From positions 62,001 to 126,000 of the forward strand of contig NZ_JBDOQU010000007.1 of NCBI RefSeq assembly GCF_039839375.1: a stretch of 64,000 nucleotides of DNA, in the 5' to 3' direction. The stretch is from JBDOQU01 sp039839375 (GTDB lineage Bacteria; Pseudomonadota; Alphaproteobacteria; DSM-16000; Inquilinaceae). A model generated the notes under the pieces. The model was not told the origin of the DNA. It searched no databases and worked only from the letters and a program-made list of their open reading frames with translations. Positions 33,355 to 41,793 of this stretch are shown here, one piece after another. Numbering within the stretch: position 1 is the stretch's first letter; every line of letters starts with the position of its first letter. Position numbers and translations under genes: made by a program.

Positions 33355-34896
33355 TCAGGCCGCCTTCGATTCGCCGGATGCGGCCATGATCTGTTCCTTT
33401 GAGGCGTTGGCGTCGAACTCCGCGGAAATTCGCCCGCGATGCATTACGACGATGCGATGGGCGATGGAGAGGCACTCGCCGACTTCCGAAGTGGAGTAGA
33501 TGACGGCGAGCCCGCGCCGGGCGCCGTCGGCCAAAAGCCCGAAGACCTCGGCCTTCGCGCCGATGTCGATGCCGCGGCTCGGCTCGTCGAGAAGCATCGC
33601 CTCCGGCCGCGTCGCCAGCATCTTGCCGATGACGACCTTCTGCTGGTTTCCGCCCGACAGGGATTCAATTCCATCCTGCTTTCCACCCGCCTTGATGCCC
33701 ACGTCGCGGATTGCGTCGTCGATAAGCGCGCCTTCGCGCTGCCGGGACGTGAACCAGCCGCGCGTGAAAGCGCCGATGCTTGCAAGAGACAGGTTGCTTC
33801 CGACCGACATCGTCCGGACCAGCCCGTCGCGTTGCCGGTCTTCGGGCACGAGAACCAGCCCCCGTGCGATCCTGCCGGCGATCGACAGGCCGGCGATGTC
33901 GACGCCGTGAAAGAAGACTCTGCCCGCGCTGGCAGTCAGCCGGCCGGCCACGCATTCCAACAGTTCCGTGCGGCCGGCGCCCATGAGGCCGTATATGCAC
34001 ACGATTTCGCCGGCTCGGACGTCGAGGGAAAGCCTGTCGACGACGGAGCGTCCCGGACGAGCGGCGTCAGGAACGCTTAAGCCCTGGATCGACAGCACGA
34101 CGTCGCCGGCTTCGTAACCGGTGGGCGGAGAGCCGAGATCGAAATCTTCGCCAACCATATTGCGCACGATCCATTCCAGATCGATTTCCGAACGCGGTGC
34201 GCGGGCGGTCATGACACCGTCGCGCAACACGACGGCATGGTCGGTGATCTGCAATGCTTCTTCGAGATGGTGAGAAATGTAGACTATCGAGACGCCCCGG
34301 CTTTTCAGGTCGCGCACCACCTTAAAGAGAATGTCGACCTCCGAGGCGCTGAGCGCGGAGGTCGGCTCGTCCATGATGAGAATGCGCGCATCGACCGAGA
34401 GCGCCCGCGCGATCTCCACAAGCTGCTGCTGCCCGAGCCGCAGGTCGGCGACCCGGGTGAGCGGATCGATGTCCTCTCCCAGCCCGGCCATAAGCCGCCT
34501 GGTCTGACGCTCTTCTTCAGCATAGTCGACGCCGGTCAGGCGGCGAATCTCGCGGCCCATGAAGATGTTGTCCCGGACGCTGAGATTGGGGGCGAGACTC
34601 AGTTCCTGATGGATTATGGAGATGCCGTGGTCGCGCGCTTGAGAGGCGGAGCCAAAGGACACGGGCGCGCCATCGAGAAGGATGCTCCCGTCGCTGGGAC
34701 GCATCACGCCAGACAGGATGCGCATCAGCGTCGACTTGCCGGCGCCGTTCTCTCCGAAAAGGGTCGTGACTTCGCCGCCGAAGACATCGAAATCGACATC
34801 CTTGAGCGCTTGTATCTTGCCAAAGGATTTGGAGACATTGCGGGCGGACAGAACCACAGAGTCCCGGCCGCCGATCGCTTCAGTCACGGCAATCAT
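33355..34896 (-). CDS. Sugar/polyol ABC transporter ATP-binding protein (RbsA-like, two ABC domains)
   Basis: A 513-aa fused double ATPase. Domain 1 has Walker A LFGENGAGKSTLMRIL near residues 40-55, signature LRLGQQQLVEIARAL and Walker B ILIMDEPTSAL. Domain 2 has a degenerate Walker A IYGLMGAGRTELLECV, typical of this family, with signature SLSGGNQQKVVIGKML and Walker B AMLLDEPSRGID. It energises the RbsC-like permease. Its ATG overlaps the stop of the DUF2291 gene (ATGA, 34893-34896), so the two are coupled. Confidence 0.95.
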   Translation of the reverse strand: MIAVTEAIGGRDSVVLSARNVSKSFGKIQALKDVDFDVFGGEVTTLFGENGAGKSTLMRILSGVMRPSDGSILLDGAPVSFGSASQARDHGISIIHQELSLAPNLSVRDNIFMGREIRRLTGVDYAEEERQTRRLMAGLGEDIDPLTRVADLRLGQQQLVEIARALSVDARILIMDEPTSALSASEVDILFKVVRDLKSRGVSIVYISHHLEEALQITDHAVVLRDGVMTARAPRSEIDLEWIVRNMVGEDFDLGSPPTGYEAGDVVLSIQGLSVPDAARPGRSVVDRLSLDVRAGEIVCIYGLMGAGRTELLECVAGRLTASAGRVFFHGVDIAGLSIAGRIARGLVLVPEDRQRDGLVRTMSVGSNLSLASIGAFTRGWFTSRQREGALIDDAIRDVGIKAGGKQDGIESLSGGNQQKVVIGKMLATRPEAMLLDEPSRGIDIGAKAEVFGLLADGARRGLAVIYSTSEVGECLSIAHRIVVMHRGRISAEFDANASKEQIMAASGESKAA

Positions 34897-35549
34897 TGCA
34901 CTTCCAGCCCGACCGGCGTGACGAGCCAGTTCTGCGGATTGATGAGTTGAAAGACGCCGGTGACGCTGACCGTTTCGCCCTCCAGATCCGAGATGTCGAC
35001 CTGAGAGAGCACCTCGCGCTTCATCTCTTCGTTAAGAGCCGCGCCGGCGTTCTGATACTCAATCTGATTGGTGAAGTCCCCGAAGCTGTAAGCGCCGGTG
35101 GAATCGCGCAATGCGGTGCCGTTGATCGCCGGGCCGGTCTGAACGCGGATGACCAGGTCGTTCGGCAATCCTTCGACGGCCACCGTGTGAATACCCGAGC
35201 TTCCTTCTCCGGCGACGCCGGTAAAGCTCACGGGAAAGATCGATCCGATACTCGCGGGAACGCCGTATTCCTGGCCCGCCGCCGCCTTGTCCGCTTCGAT
35301 TGCAGCGGCAAGCGTCGTAGCCGGCACCGCGCGGCTTTCTATACTCTCCTTGACTTTGGGAAACTCGCGCCGCGCGAACTGCTCGGGCGAGAAGCCGGCC
35401 GAGCGCACATCGTTTTCAGAGCCGATCTTAACGACAGTGGTGTCGAGCGCCATCGCGGCAAGAAGAGCGACGACCGCGACACCCGCGACGACGCGCGCCG
35501 ACCGCAGACCGGCCGGCAGTGGCAATCGAGTTGCAGTTTGAGCGTTCAC
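34893..35549 (-). CDS. DUF2291 periplasmic/anchored protein linked to sugar ABC transporters
   Basis: A 218-aa protein with one N-terminal membrane segment (about residues 19-38) and a periplasmic domain of the DUF2291 type: GFSPEQFARREFPKVKESIE, then the strand-rich GIHTVAVEGLPNDLVIRVQTG and a C-terminal LINPQNWLVTPVGLE. The family is found in operons of ribose-type transporters; its job is unknown. It starts with GTG at 35549 and is the first gene of the transporter operon, divergent from the SorC-type regulator across ~260 bp. Confidence 0.88.
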   Translation of the reverse strand: MNAQTATRLPLPAGLRSARVVAGVAVVALLAAMALDTTVVKIGSENDVRSAGFSPEQFARREFPKVKESIESRAVPATTLAAAIEADKAAAGQEYGVPASIGSIFPVSFTGVAGEGSSGIHTVAVEGLPNDLVIRVQTGPAINGTALRDSTGAYSFGDFTNQIEYQNAGAALNEEMKREVLSQVDISDLEGETVSVTGVFQLINPQNWLVTPVGLEVQ

Positions 35550-35745
35550 CTACGCGCCTCCCGCCACCGAAATCACCGGAAGGTCGGAGGAGCGCGAACA
35601 GAGGTTAGGGAGGTGGAGCCGACGCAACGTCAGCCTATCCAACATTCCCTTACCGGCGTCCCTCCGGAACCTTCTCGTCGAGACATGCGCGACCTGCGCA
35701 ATGTCCTTCCAACGCGGCCGCATCGTAGAGACACTTAAATAGGAA

Positions 35746-35769
35746 TTGCAATATATTTCTTATTGTGAA
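35746..35769. promoter_or_regulatory. Candidate SorC-type operator in the divergent region 35550-35807
   Basis: The intergenic region turns AT-rich from about 35735 to 35780. It holds an imperfect inverted repeat, TTGCAAT (35746-35752) and ATTGTGAA (35762-35769), between the divergent transporter and regulator-kinase operons. This is the natural place for the regulator's binding site. The rest of the spacer has no gene. Confidence 0.35.
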
Positions 35770-35807
35770 ATTTCTTACACTACGCAGCTTGGGAAGGGAT
35801 ATGCCCG

Positions 35808-36779
35808 ATGAGCAGGGCTTCAGCGAAGCGTGTCGAGGATGCCAGTCTTTCGGTTCGCGCCGCATGGCTTCATTACGCTGGCGGCATCACGCAGGTGGAG
35901 GTGGCCCGCCGGCTCGGGATCTCGAGCGCCACGGCCAGCCGGTTGATCGCGAGCGCCCACGAGAGCGGCGCAGTCAAGGTCTCCATCATCGGCGGCGTTG
36001 CCGAATGCATCGCCTTGGAAGCCCGGGTCATGAAACGCTTTGGCCTCGATGGCTGCGAGGTCGTGCCGGATCTCGACCAGGAGAAGCTGCCGCTGCGCGC
36101 CTTGGGAGAGGCCGGATCGCGCTTTCTTCAGAAGACGATCGCCGAGGGCGACGCCACTCTCATGGGGCTGGGCCATGGGCGCACGCTTGCCGCCGCAATC
36201 GACGCAATGCCGGCGGTCGACGCCGGCTCAATGCGCTTCGTGTCGCTGCTTGGCGGGGTGACTAGGAACTTTGCGGCAAACCCGCATGATGTGATGTTCC
36301 GCCTCGCGCGCAAGACCAGCGCGGCGAGCTACATTCTTCCGGTGCCGTTCTTCGCCAATACCGAGCAGGATCGCACGGTCCTTCTCTCCCAACGCGGTGT
36401 GCGCGACGTTTACGACCTCGCCCTCAGCGCGGAACTTATGGTGGTCGGCATCGGCACCGCGCAGCCCGATGCCCAACTCGTGGCCTCCCAGATGATCGAG
36501 GCCGAGGAGATAGCCGAGGTTCGTCGGGCCGGCGGCGTCGGCGAACTGCTGGGACATTTCTTCGACGCGTCCGGCGGGGCCGTGGCCACCTCCTTGAGCG
36601 GCCGCACCATCTCGCCCGATCTGGCGCACCTGAAAGGGCGTCGCGTCGTGGCGCTGGCGGGCGGGCGCGAGAAGGTCGACGCCATCCGCTCCGTGCTGAT
36701 GAGCGGCTATGTGACGTCACTGATCGTCGACGAACGCACCGCAGGTGCGCTTCTGGAGGGGGAAGGGACGCAAGGGTGA
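35808..36779 (+). CDS. eryD: SorC/DeoR-family sugar-binding transcriptional regulator (EryD-like)
   Basis: A 323-aa regulator. The N-terminal HTH (residues ~15-60) is WLHYAGGITQVEVARRLGIS followed by SATASRLIASAHESG, typical of SorC proteins. The remainder is the sugar-phosphate-binding domain, with GHGRTLAAAIDAMPAV, FVSLLGGVTRN and the late VVALAGGREKVDAIRSVL motif. Such regulators sense a phosphorylated intermediate. Being next to an EryA-like kinase and EryB-like dehydrogenase makes an EryD-type repressor likely, controlling both the divergent transporter and its own operon. The ATG at 35808 follows AAGGGA. Confidence 0.88.
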   Translation: MSRASAKRVEDASLSVRAAWLHYAGGITQVEVARRLGISSATASRLIASAHESGAVKVSIIGGVAECIALEARVMKRFGLDGCEVVPDLDQEKLPLRALGEAGSRFLQKTIAEGDATLMGLGHGRTLAAAIDAMPAVDAGSMRFVSLLGGVTRNFAANPHDVMFRLARKTSAASYILPVPFFANTEQDRTVLLSQRGVRDVYDLALSAELMVVGIGTAQPDAQLVASQMIEAEEIAEVRRAGGVGELLGHFFDASGGAVATSLSGRTISPDLAHLKGRRVVALAGGREKVDAIRSVLMSGYVTSLIVDERTAGALLEGEGTQG

Positions 36780-36794
36780 TCGGAGGAGAGAACG

Positions 36795-36884
36795 ATGCGC
36801 GACATCAAGCAGAGGATGAGCCGGCCGCCTGCCCTCGCACGCTTTTACCGAACGGTCGGTCGGGCGGCGCATCTCCATGGCTGA
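36795..36884 (+). CDS. Small ORF (29 aa) overlapping the kinase start
   Basis: ATG at 36795 is preceded by GGAGGAGAGAACG, by far the best ribosome site in this spacer. The frame encodes a basic 29-residue peptide starting MRDIKQRMSRPP and ends with a TGA at 36882-36884, which overlaps the first codons of the kinase (ATG 36877) by 8 nt. The kinase itself has only a weak site, so this may be a leader peptide that couples ribosomes into the kinase gene. Function of the peptide, if any, is unknown. Confidence 0.5.
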   Translation: MRDIKQRMSRPPALARFYRTVGRAAHLHG

Positions 36885-38487
36885 AGACCGAAACATTCTG
36901 ATCGGGGTCGATGCGGGCACCTCCGTCATCAAGGCGGTCGCCTTCGACACCGCCGGCCGACAACTCGCAATGAGTTCGATGCCCAACCGTTACCAGGAAG
37001 GCCATGACGGGTCCGCGGTGCAGCCGATGGCGCGCACCTGGGAAGACTGCGCTACGGCGCTTCGCCGGCTCGGCGACAAGATTGACGGGCTCGCCGGCCG
37101 CACGATCGCGCTGGCCGTGACGGGACAGGGCGACGGGACGTGGCTCGTCGACGAGGACAACCAGCCGGTGGCGGACGCCTGGATATGGCTGGACGCGCGC
37201 GCCGCGCCGACGGTTCGGCGGCTTGCGCGGTCGCCGGGCGAGCGCTCGCGTTTCGAAGCCACGGGCACCGGGCTCAATGCCTGCCAGCAAGGCGTCCAAC
37301 TAGCCCATATCGAGGAGAACCAGCCTGAGCTTCTGGATCGCGCCAGCGTTGCGCTTCATTGCAAGGACTGGATCTATCTCAAACTGACGGGGGAACGCGC
37401 GACCGACCCCTCGGAGGCGAGCTTCACCTTCGGAAATTTCCGCACGCGCCAGTATGACGACTCCGTTATAGAAGGCCTCGGCCTTCGCTCGCGCCGATAC
37501 CTTCTGCCCCCGATCCTCGACGGCTCCTCGACCACGCACAAGCTGTCGCCGCAGGCCGCCCGGCAGACCGGTCTCATTCCGGGAACGCCGGTCAGCCTCG
37601 GCTATGTGGACATGGCGCTGACGGGGTTGGGGTCCGGCGTCCACACCGGTGAACTCTCCGTCGCCGCCTCGACGATCGGCTCGACCGGCGTCCATATGCG
37701 GGCGGTTCGGCCGGAACAAGTGTTTCTCAACGACGAAGGGACAGGCTACGTCATCGCGCTTCCGGTGCCGGGTCTGGTCACGCAAGTGCAGACGAACATG
37801 GCGGCATCGCTCAACGTCGACTGGCTTCTGAACGTCGTCGATGATGTGGCGAGCGCTCTCGGCAACACCGTCTCCCGCGGCGAACTGGTTGCCCGGATGG
37901 AAGATTGGCTGGTCGGGACTGAGCCCGGGGCGGTGCTTTACCATCCCTATATCTCAGCGGGAGAGAGAGGACCGTTCGTCGATCCCGACGCACGAGCCGG
38001 CTTCATCGGGCTGTCGAGCGCGCATCGCTTCCCCGACCTTCTGCGAGCCGTTGTCGAAGGTCTCGCCCTGGCTGCGCGCGACTGCTACCGCGCCATGGGC
38101 GACATGCCGGAAGAAGTGCGCCTGACCGGCGGAGCCGCCCGTTCCGAAGTGCTGCGTAGCATTTTCGCCGCTGCGCTCGGAGTTCCTGTGCGCATTTGCC
38201 GACGCGAAGAGACGGGGGCGGCGGGAGCAGCGATGATGGCGGCCGTGGCGACCGGCGTTTATGCCACGATGGACGAATCCATCGCGGCATGGGTCAAGCC
38301 GCTCCTCGGCGCTCGGGAAGATCCCGACCCGACCCTGATCGAACCCTATGACCGGCTCTACGCCGCTTACTTGGACGCCCGTCAAGCCTTGCCGCCGGTA
38401 TGGGCGCGCTTGGCCGAAAATCGAAGGATGCGCCAGACTGGCGCGGCCGTCGGCGCTATTGGAATGGTTTCGCGGGGTAACGGGTAG
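36877..38487 (+). CDS. eryA: FGGY-family kinase, erythritol kinase-like
   Basis: A 536-aa carbohydrate kinase. The N-terminal phosphate loop is ILIGVDAGTSVIKAVAFD, followed by ALAVTGQGDGTWLVDED with the FGGY catalytic region, and the C-terminal ATP-binding motif is EVRLTGGAARSEVLRSIFAA with GAAGAAMMAAVATG. The pattern of the N-terminal motif and the neighbours (SorC regulator, GlpD-like dehydrogenase) match erythritol kinase EryA of Brucella and rhizobia, which makes erythritol-4-phosphate. Another tetritol or polyol remains possible. Its stop overlaps the next start by 1 nt. Confidence 0.88.
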   Translation: MAEDRNILIGVDAGTSVIKAVAFDTAGRQLAMSSMPNRYQEGHDGSAVQPMARTWEDCATALRRLGDKIDGLAGRTIALAVTGQGDGTWLVDEDNQPVADAWIWLDARAAPTVRRLARSPGERSRFEATGTGLNACQQGVQLAHIEENQPELLDRASVALHCKDWIYLKLTGERATDPSEASFTFGNFRTRQYDDSVIEGLGLRSRRYLLPPILDGSSTTHKLSPQAARQTGLIPGTPVSLGYVDMALTGLGSGVHTGELSVAASTIGSTGVHMRAVRPEQVFLNDEGTGYVIALPVPGLVTQVQTNMAASLNVDWLLNVVDDVASALGNTVSRGELVARMEDWLVGTEPGAVLYHPYISAGERGPFVDPDARAGFIGLSSAHRFPDLLRAVVEGLALAARDCYRAMGDMPEEVRLTGGAARSEVLRSIFAAALGVPVRICRREETGAAGAAMMAAVATGVYATMDESIAAWVKPLLGAREDPDPTLIEPYDRLYAAYLDARQALPPVWARLAENRRMRQTGAAVGAIGMVSRGNG

Positions 38488-40028
38488 TGAGCGGGGCCGG
38501 CATTACCGACGTGCTCGTCGTGGGCGGCGGCATCAACGGCGTCGGCATCGCCCGCGACCTGGCCGGCCGCGGCCTGTCCGTCGTTCTTTGCGAGAAGGAC
38601 GATCTGGCTGAAGGAACCTCATCGCGCTCGGGAAAACTCGTCCATGGCGGCCTGCGCTATCTCGAATATTACGAGTTCCGACTGGTGCGCGAGGCGCTGA
38701 TCGAGCGCGAGGTGCTGCTCAACGCGGCAAGCCACATCATCTGGCCGATGCGCTTCGTGCTACCGCACAGCCCGGAGGATCGACCCGCCTGGCTCGTGCG
38801 TCTCGGCCTCTTCCTTTACGACCATCTGGGCGGACGCAGGAAGCTGCCGGGCACGCGTACGCTCGACCTGAGGTGCGATCCCGAAGGTGCGCCCCTTCTC
38901 GACATCTACACCAAGGGGTTCGAGTATTCCGACTGCTGGGTGGACGATGCCCGCCTGGTGGTGCTGAACGCCGTGGACGCCGCCGAGAAAGGCGCGGAGA
39001 TTCTCAGTCGGACCGCCTGCGTCGGCGCCCGGCGCGAGAACGGCCATTGGCGCATCGAGCTTGCAAACCAGGTTTCCGGGGAGACGAGAACGCTTCGCGC
39101 ACGTTGCATCGTCAATGCCGCGGGCCCCTGGGTCAACAACTTCGTTGGGCGTGTCGCAGGCGTCAACAGCCGGCGCAATGTACGCCTGGTCAAGGGCAGC
39201 CACATCATCGTGCCGAAATTCTGGGACGGCACGCACGCCTATCTCGTCCAGAACCACGACAGGCGCGTCATCTTCATCAACCCCTATGAAGGCGACAAGG
39301 CGCTGATCGGGACAACCGACATCCCCTATGAAGGCGAGCCGGGCGACGTGAAGGTCGACGAGACGGAGATCGAATATCTTCTCGCGGCCGTGAACCGTTA
39401 TTTCAAGGAGAAGCTGCACCGCAGCGACGTGCTGGAAAGCTTCTCCGGCGTCCGCCCGCTTTTCGATGATGGCAGGGGAAATCCGTCGGCCGTCACCCGT
39501 GATTACAGCTTCGATCTCGATGAGGCAGGCGGCGCGCCCATTCTCAACGTCTATGGCGGCAAGATCACCACTTTCCGTGAACTCGCAGAGCATGCGTCCG
39601 CGCGGCTGGCGAAGATCTTTCCGCATATGGGCGGCGCATGGACGGCTCGCGCGACATTACCGGGCGGCGATTTTCCGGGGGCCGACTTCGTGCAGTTTCT
39701 GGAAGACACCCGCTCAACCCACCCCTGGTTGCCGAAACGCCTACTGCGCCACTATGCACGGCTTTACGGTACGCGGCTGCGTATGATTGTCGACGGCGCG
39801 GCGAGCGTTGAGGATCTTGGCCGACATTTCGGCGCCGACCTTTATGAGAGGGAGGTTGACTATCTGGTCGCGCAGGAGTGGGCGCTGAGGCCGGAAGACG
39901 TTCTCTGGCGCCGCACAAAACAGGGCTTGCACCTTACGTCGGAGGAAAGGGAGGCCTTCTCCAACTGGTTCAAGATAAAGTTCCACAGGCCCAATGGGGT
40001 CAGCGCTGAAACTCAGTCATCCTCCTGA
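38487..40028 (+). CDS. eryB: GlpD-like FAD dehydrogenase, erythritol-phosphate dehydrogenase type
   Basis: A 513-aa flavoenzyme of the glycerol-3-phosphate dehydrogenase family. The FAD fold is VVGGGINGVGIARDLAGRG at the N-terminus, then EGTSSRSGKLVHGGLRYLE. Later come VNAAGPWVNNF, VKGSHIIVPKFW, GTTDIPYEGEPGDV and VYGGKITTFRELAEHAS, all GlpD signatures. Following an EryA-like kinase it most likely oxidises erythritol-phosphate to a tetrulose-phosphate, passing electrons to quinone at the membrane. It begins with GTG overlapping the kinase stop. Its 3' end overlaps the convergent response-regulator gene by 29 nt. Confidence 0.87.
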   Translation: MSGAGITDVLVVGGGINGVGIARDLAGRGLSVVLCEKDDLAEGTSSRSGKLVHGGLRYLEYYEFRLVREALIEREVLLNAASHIIWPMRFVLPHSPEDRPAWLVRLGLFLYDHLGGRRKLPGTRTLDLRCDPEGAPLLDIYTKGFEYSDCWVDDARLVVLNAVDAAEKGAEILSRTACVGARRENGHWRIELANQVSGETRTLRARCIVNAAGPWVNNFVGRVAGVNSRRNVRLVKGSHIIVPKFWDGTHAYLVQNHDRRVIFINPYEGDKALIGTTDIPYEGEPGDVKVDETEIEYLLAAVNRYFKEKLHRSDVLESFSGVRPLFDDGRGNPSAVTRDYSFDLDEAGGAPILNVYGGKITTFRELAEHASARLAKIFPHMGGAWTARATLPGGDFPGADFVQFLEDTRSTHPWLPKRLLRHYARLYGTRLRMIVDGAASVEDLGRHFGADLYEREVDYLVAQEWALRPEDVLWRRTKQGLHLTSEEREAFSNWFKIKFHRPNGVSAETQSSS

Positions 40029-40776
40029 ACTCCCCGATCTTCAGCACTGTCTCCGAAGCGGCGGACTCTCTGGGGGTCAAGGTCGCGCCGACCTCGCGCG
40101 TCGACGCGGGCAGTGTTTCCCACGCTCGGATCAGCTCGCCGATGGAAGCAGCCCCCATCTTGCGCATGACATTGCCGCGATGCAGCTTGACCGTCACCTC
40201 ACTAATGCCGAGGTCGAAGGCGATCTGCTTGTTGACGCGACCACGGGCCACTTCACGCAGAACCTCGCGCTCGCGAGGCGTCAGCGTCTCAAGACGTTCG
40301 GTATTGCGCCTGACGATCACGGCTTCCGCCCGCCATGCCGCATCCATCGCAAGACCCGCATTAACAGCGTCAAGCAGCGTTTGATCCCGCACCGGCTTGG
40401 TGAGAAAGTCCACAGCGCCGGCCTTCATCGCCTGAACAGTCATCGGAATGTCGCCATGCCCGGTCAGGAAGATGATCGGCTTGGGGTTGCCGTTTCGCGC
40501 CAGATGATGCTGCAGGTCTAGACCGCTTGCTCCTGGCATGCGCACATCGAGGATCACGCAGCCGGGGCTGTCCAGCACGTCGGCGTCCAGCAATTCACGG
40601 GTCGAGGCAAAGCAGACCGGCTGGAAGCCCGCCGATAGGATCAACTCCGACAGCGCCTCCCTAATAGATGCATCGTCATCGACAATAATGACAAGCGGGT
40701 GTTCCCCTTCACTCCTCCGCTGCAATGACAAGGACGCCGATCTCTGCGGCAACGGCTGGTCAACTCTCATGCTCAC
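40000..40776 (-). CDS. FixJ-family response regulator (receiver plus LuxR HTH), second of the cluster
   Basis: A 258-aa DNA-binding response regulator. The receiver domain (residues ~28-140) has IIVDDDASIREALSELI, the phospho-acceptor Asp in CVILDVRMPG, Thr in IFLTGHGDIP and Lys in FLTKPVRDQ. The LuxR/GerE HTH (about 165-225) is LTPREREVLREVARGRVNKQ then ISEVTVKLHRGNVMRKMGA. The first ~25 residues are unusual and may not be translated; a later start is possible. It is the last of four genes reading kinase, regulator, lone receiver, regulator. Confidence 0.92.
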   Translation of the reverse strand: MSMRVDQPLPQRSASLSLQRRSEGEHPLVIIVDDDASIREALSELILSAGFQPVCFASTRELLDADVLDSPGCVILDVRMPGASGLDLQHHLARNGNPKPIIFLTGHGDIPMTVQAMKAGAVDFLTKPVRDQTLLDAVNAGLAMDAAWRAEAVIVRRNTERLETLTPREREVLREVARGRVNKQIAFDLGISEVTVKLHRGNVMRKMGAASIGELIRAWETLPASTREVGATLTPRESAASETVLKIGEFRRMTEFQR

Positions 40777-40786
40777 CCTCCATTTC

Positions 40787-41149
40787 TCAATCGAACAAGG
40801 CGTCGTTGACGGCCGCTAGAAGGGCCTGGGCGTCGAAGGGCTTGCGGAAGAAACCGCTAATGCCCTGGGCGCGGCCCTGATCGGCGGTTTCGTGGCGGCC
40901 GGTGATCAGGAACACGGGCAAATCCGGCCGCACCGTCTTCACCAGGCCCCGAAGTTCGAAGCCGTCCGTGCCGGGCAGGCCAATGTCGGTGATGAGCACG
41001 TCCACGCCCGAGAGTCCGCTGATGAGCAACGATCCCGCCGACGAGAAGCTGCGGGGCACATAGCCCGCCGACTCCAGAAGGTCCTCCAGCGACTCCAGCA
41101 CTCTTGGATCGTCATCAACAATCGCTACAACAGGTCCTGACTTGCTCAC
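40787..41149 (-). CDS. Single-domain (CheY/DivK-like) response regulator
   Basis: A 120-aa receiver with no output domain: VVAIVDDDPRVLESLEDLLE (acidic pocket), phospho-acceptor Asp in VLITDIGLPGTDG, Thr in FLITGRHET and Lys in GFFRKPFDAQAL. I chose GTG 41149, with GAGGGG 7 nt upstream, over TTG 41155, which would be too close to that site. It starts 2 nt after the upstream regulator's stop. A lone receiver between two FixJ-type regulators can act as a phosphate sink or connector. Confidence 0.9.
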   Translation of the reverse strand: MSKSGPVVAIVDDDPRVLESLEDLLESAGYVPRSFSSAGSLLISGLSGVDVLITDIGLPGTDGFELRGLVKTVRPDLPVFLITGRHETADQGRAQGISGFFRKPFDAQALLAAVNDALFD

Positions 41150-41151
41150 GC

Positions 41152-41793
41152 TCAAGCCCCTCCCGTTCGACGCGAGTGGGTGATCGGAATTGCCAATCGC
41201 TCCGCGATGCGCACGAGATCGGCGAGCGACGCCGCCGCCATTTTCTGCATGACGTTCCTTCTATGGATTTGCAGCGTGACCTCGCTGATCCCCAGTTCAG
41301 CGGCGGCCTGCTTATTAAGGAGACCGCTCACCACGAGGGGCAGCACGTCGCGTTCGCGTGGCGTCAGATCTAGATAGCGTTGCTTCAGCACGCCAAGTTC
41401 GGCGCGCTCTGATCGCTTTTCCCGATCCTGGGTGACCGCTGCGTCAATTGCGGTCATGAGATCCGCATCACTGAACGGCTTGGTCAGGAAGTCCAAAGCG
41501 CCATGCTTGATTGCCCGGACGGATGACGGGATGTCGCCATGCCCTGTTATGAAAATGATCGGCGGATGATCGCCCTCCGCGATCTGCCTCTGCAGATCGA
41601 GCCCGTTGATATCCGGCAACTCGACATCGAGGATGAGACAGGCAGGGATGTCCGGCTTGTCGGCGCTGATATAGTCGCCGGCCGATCCGAACGCGAGGGC
41701 GCGCATACCATGCGAGGCCAGTAATTCACTGAGCGCCTCTCGGAGGCTCGCATCGTCATCCACGATGAAGACAATATGATCATCCGCCGTCAT
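41152..41793 (-). CDS. FixJ-family response regulator (receiver plus LuxR HTH), first of the cluster
   Basis: A 213-aa response regulator. The receiver has IVFIVDDDASLREALSELLA, Asp in CLILDVELPDINGLDL, Thr in IFITGHGDIP and Lys in FLTKPFSDADL. The HTH is LTPRERDVLPLVVSGLLNKQ followed by ISEVTLQIHRRNVMQKMAA. The ATG at 41793 overlaps the kinase stop (ATGA), so this is the likely direct partner of the kinase. The open frame upstream to 41865 lies inside the kinase gene and is not needed. Confidence 0.93.
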   Translation of the reverse strand: MTADDHIVFIVDDDASLREALSELLASHGMRALAFGSAGDYISADKPDIPACLILDVELPDINGLDLQRQIAEGDHPPIIFITGHGDIPSSVRAIKHGALDFLTKPFSDADLMTAIDAAVTQDREKRSERAELGVLKQRYLDLTPRERDVLPLVVSGLLNKQAAAELGISEVTLQIHRRNVMQKMAAASLADLVRIAERLAIPITHSRRTGGA

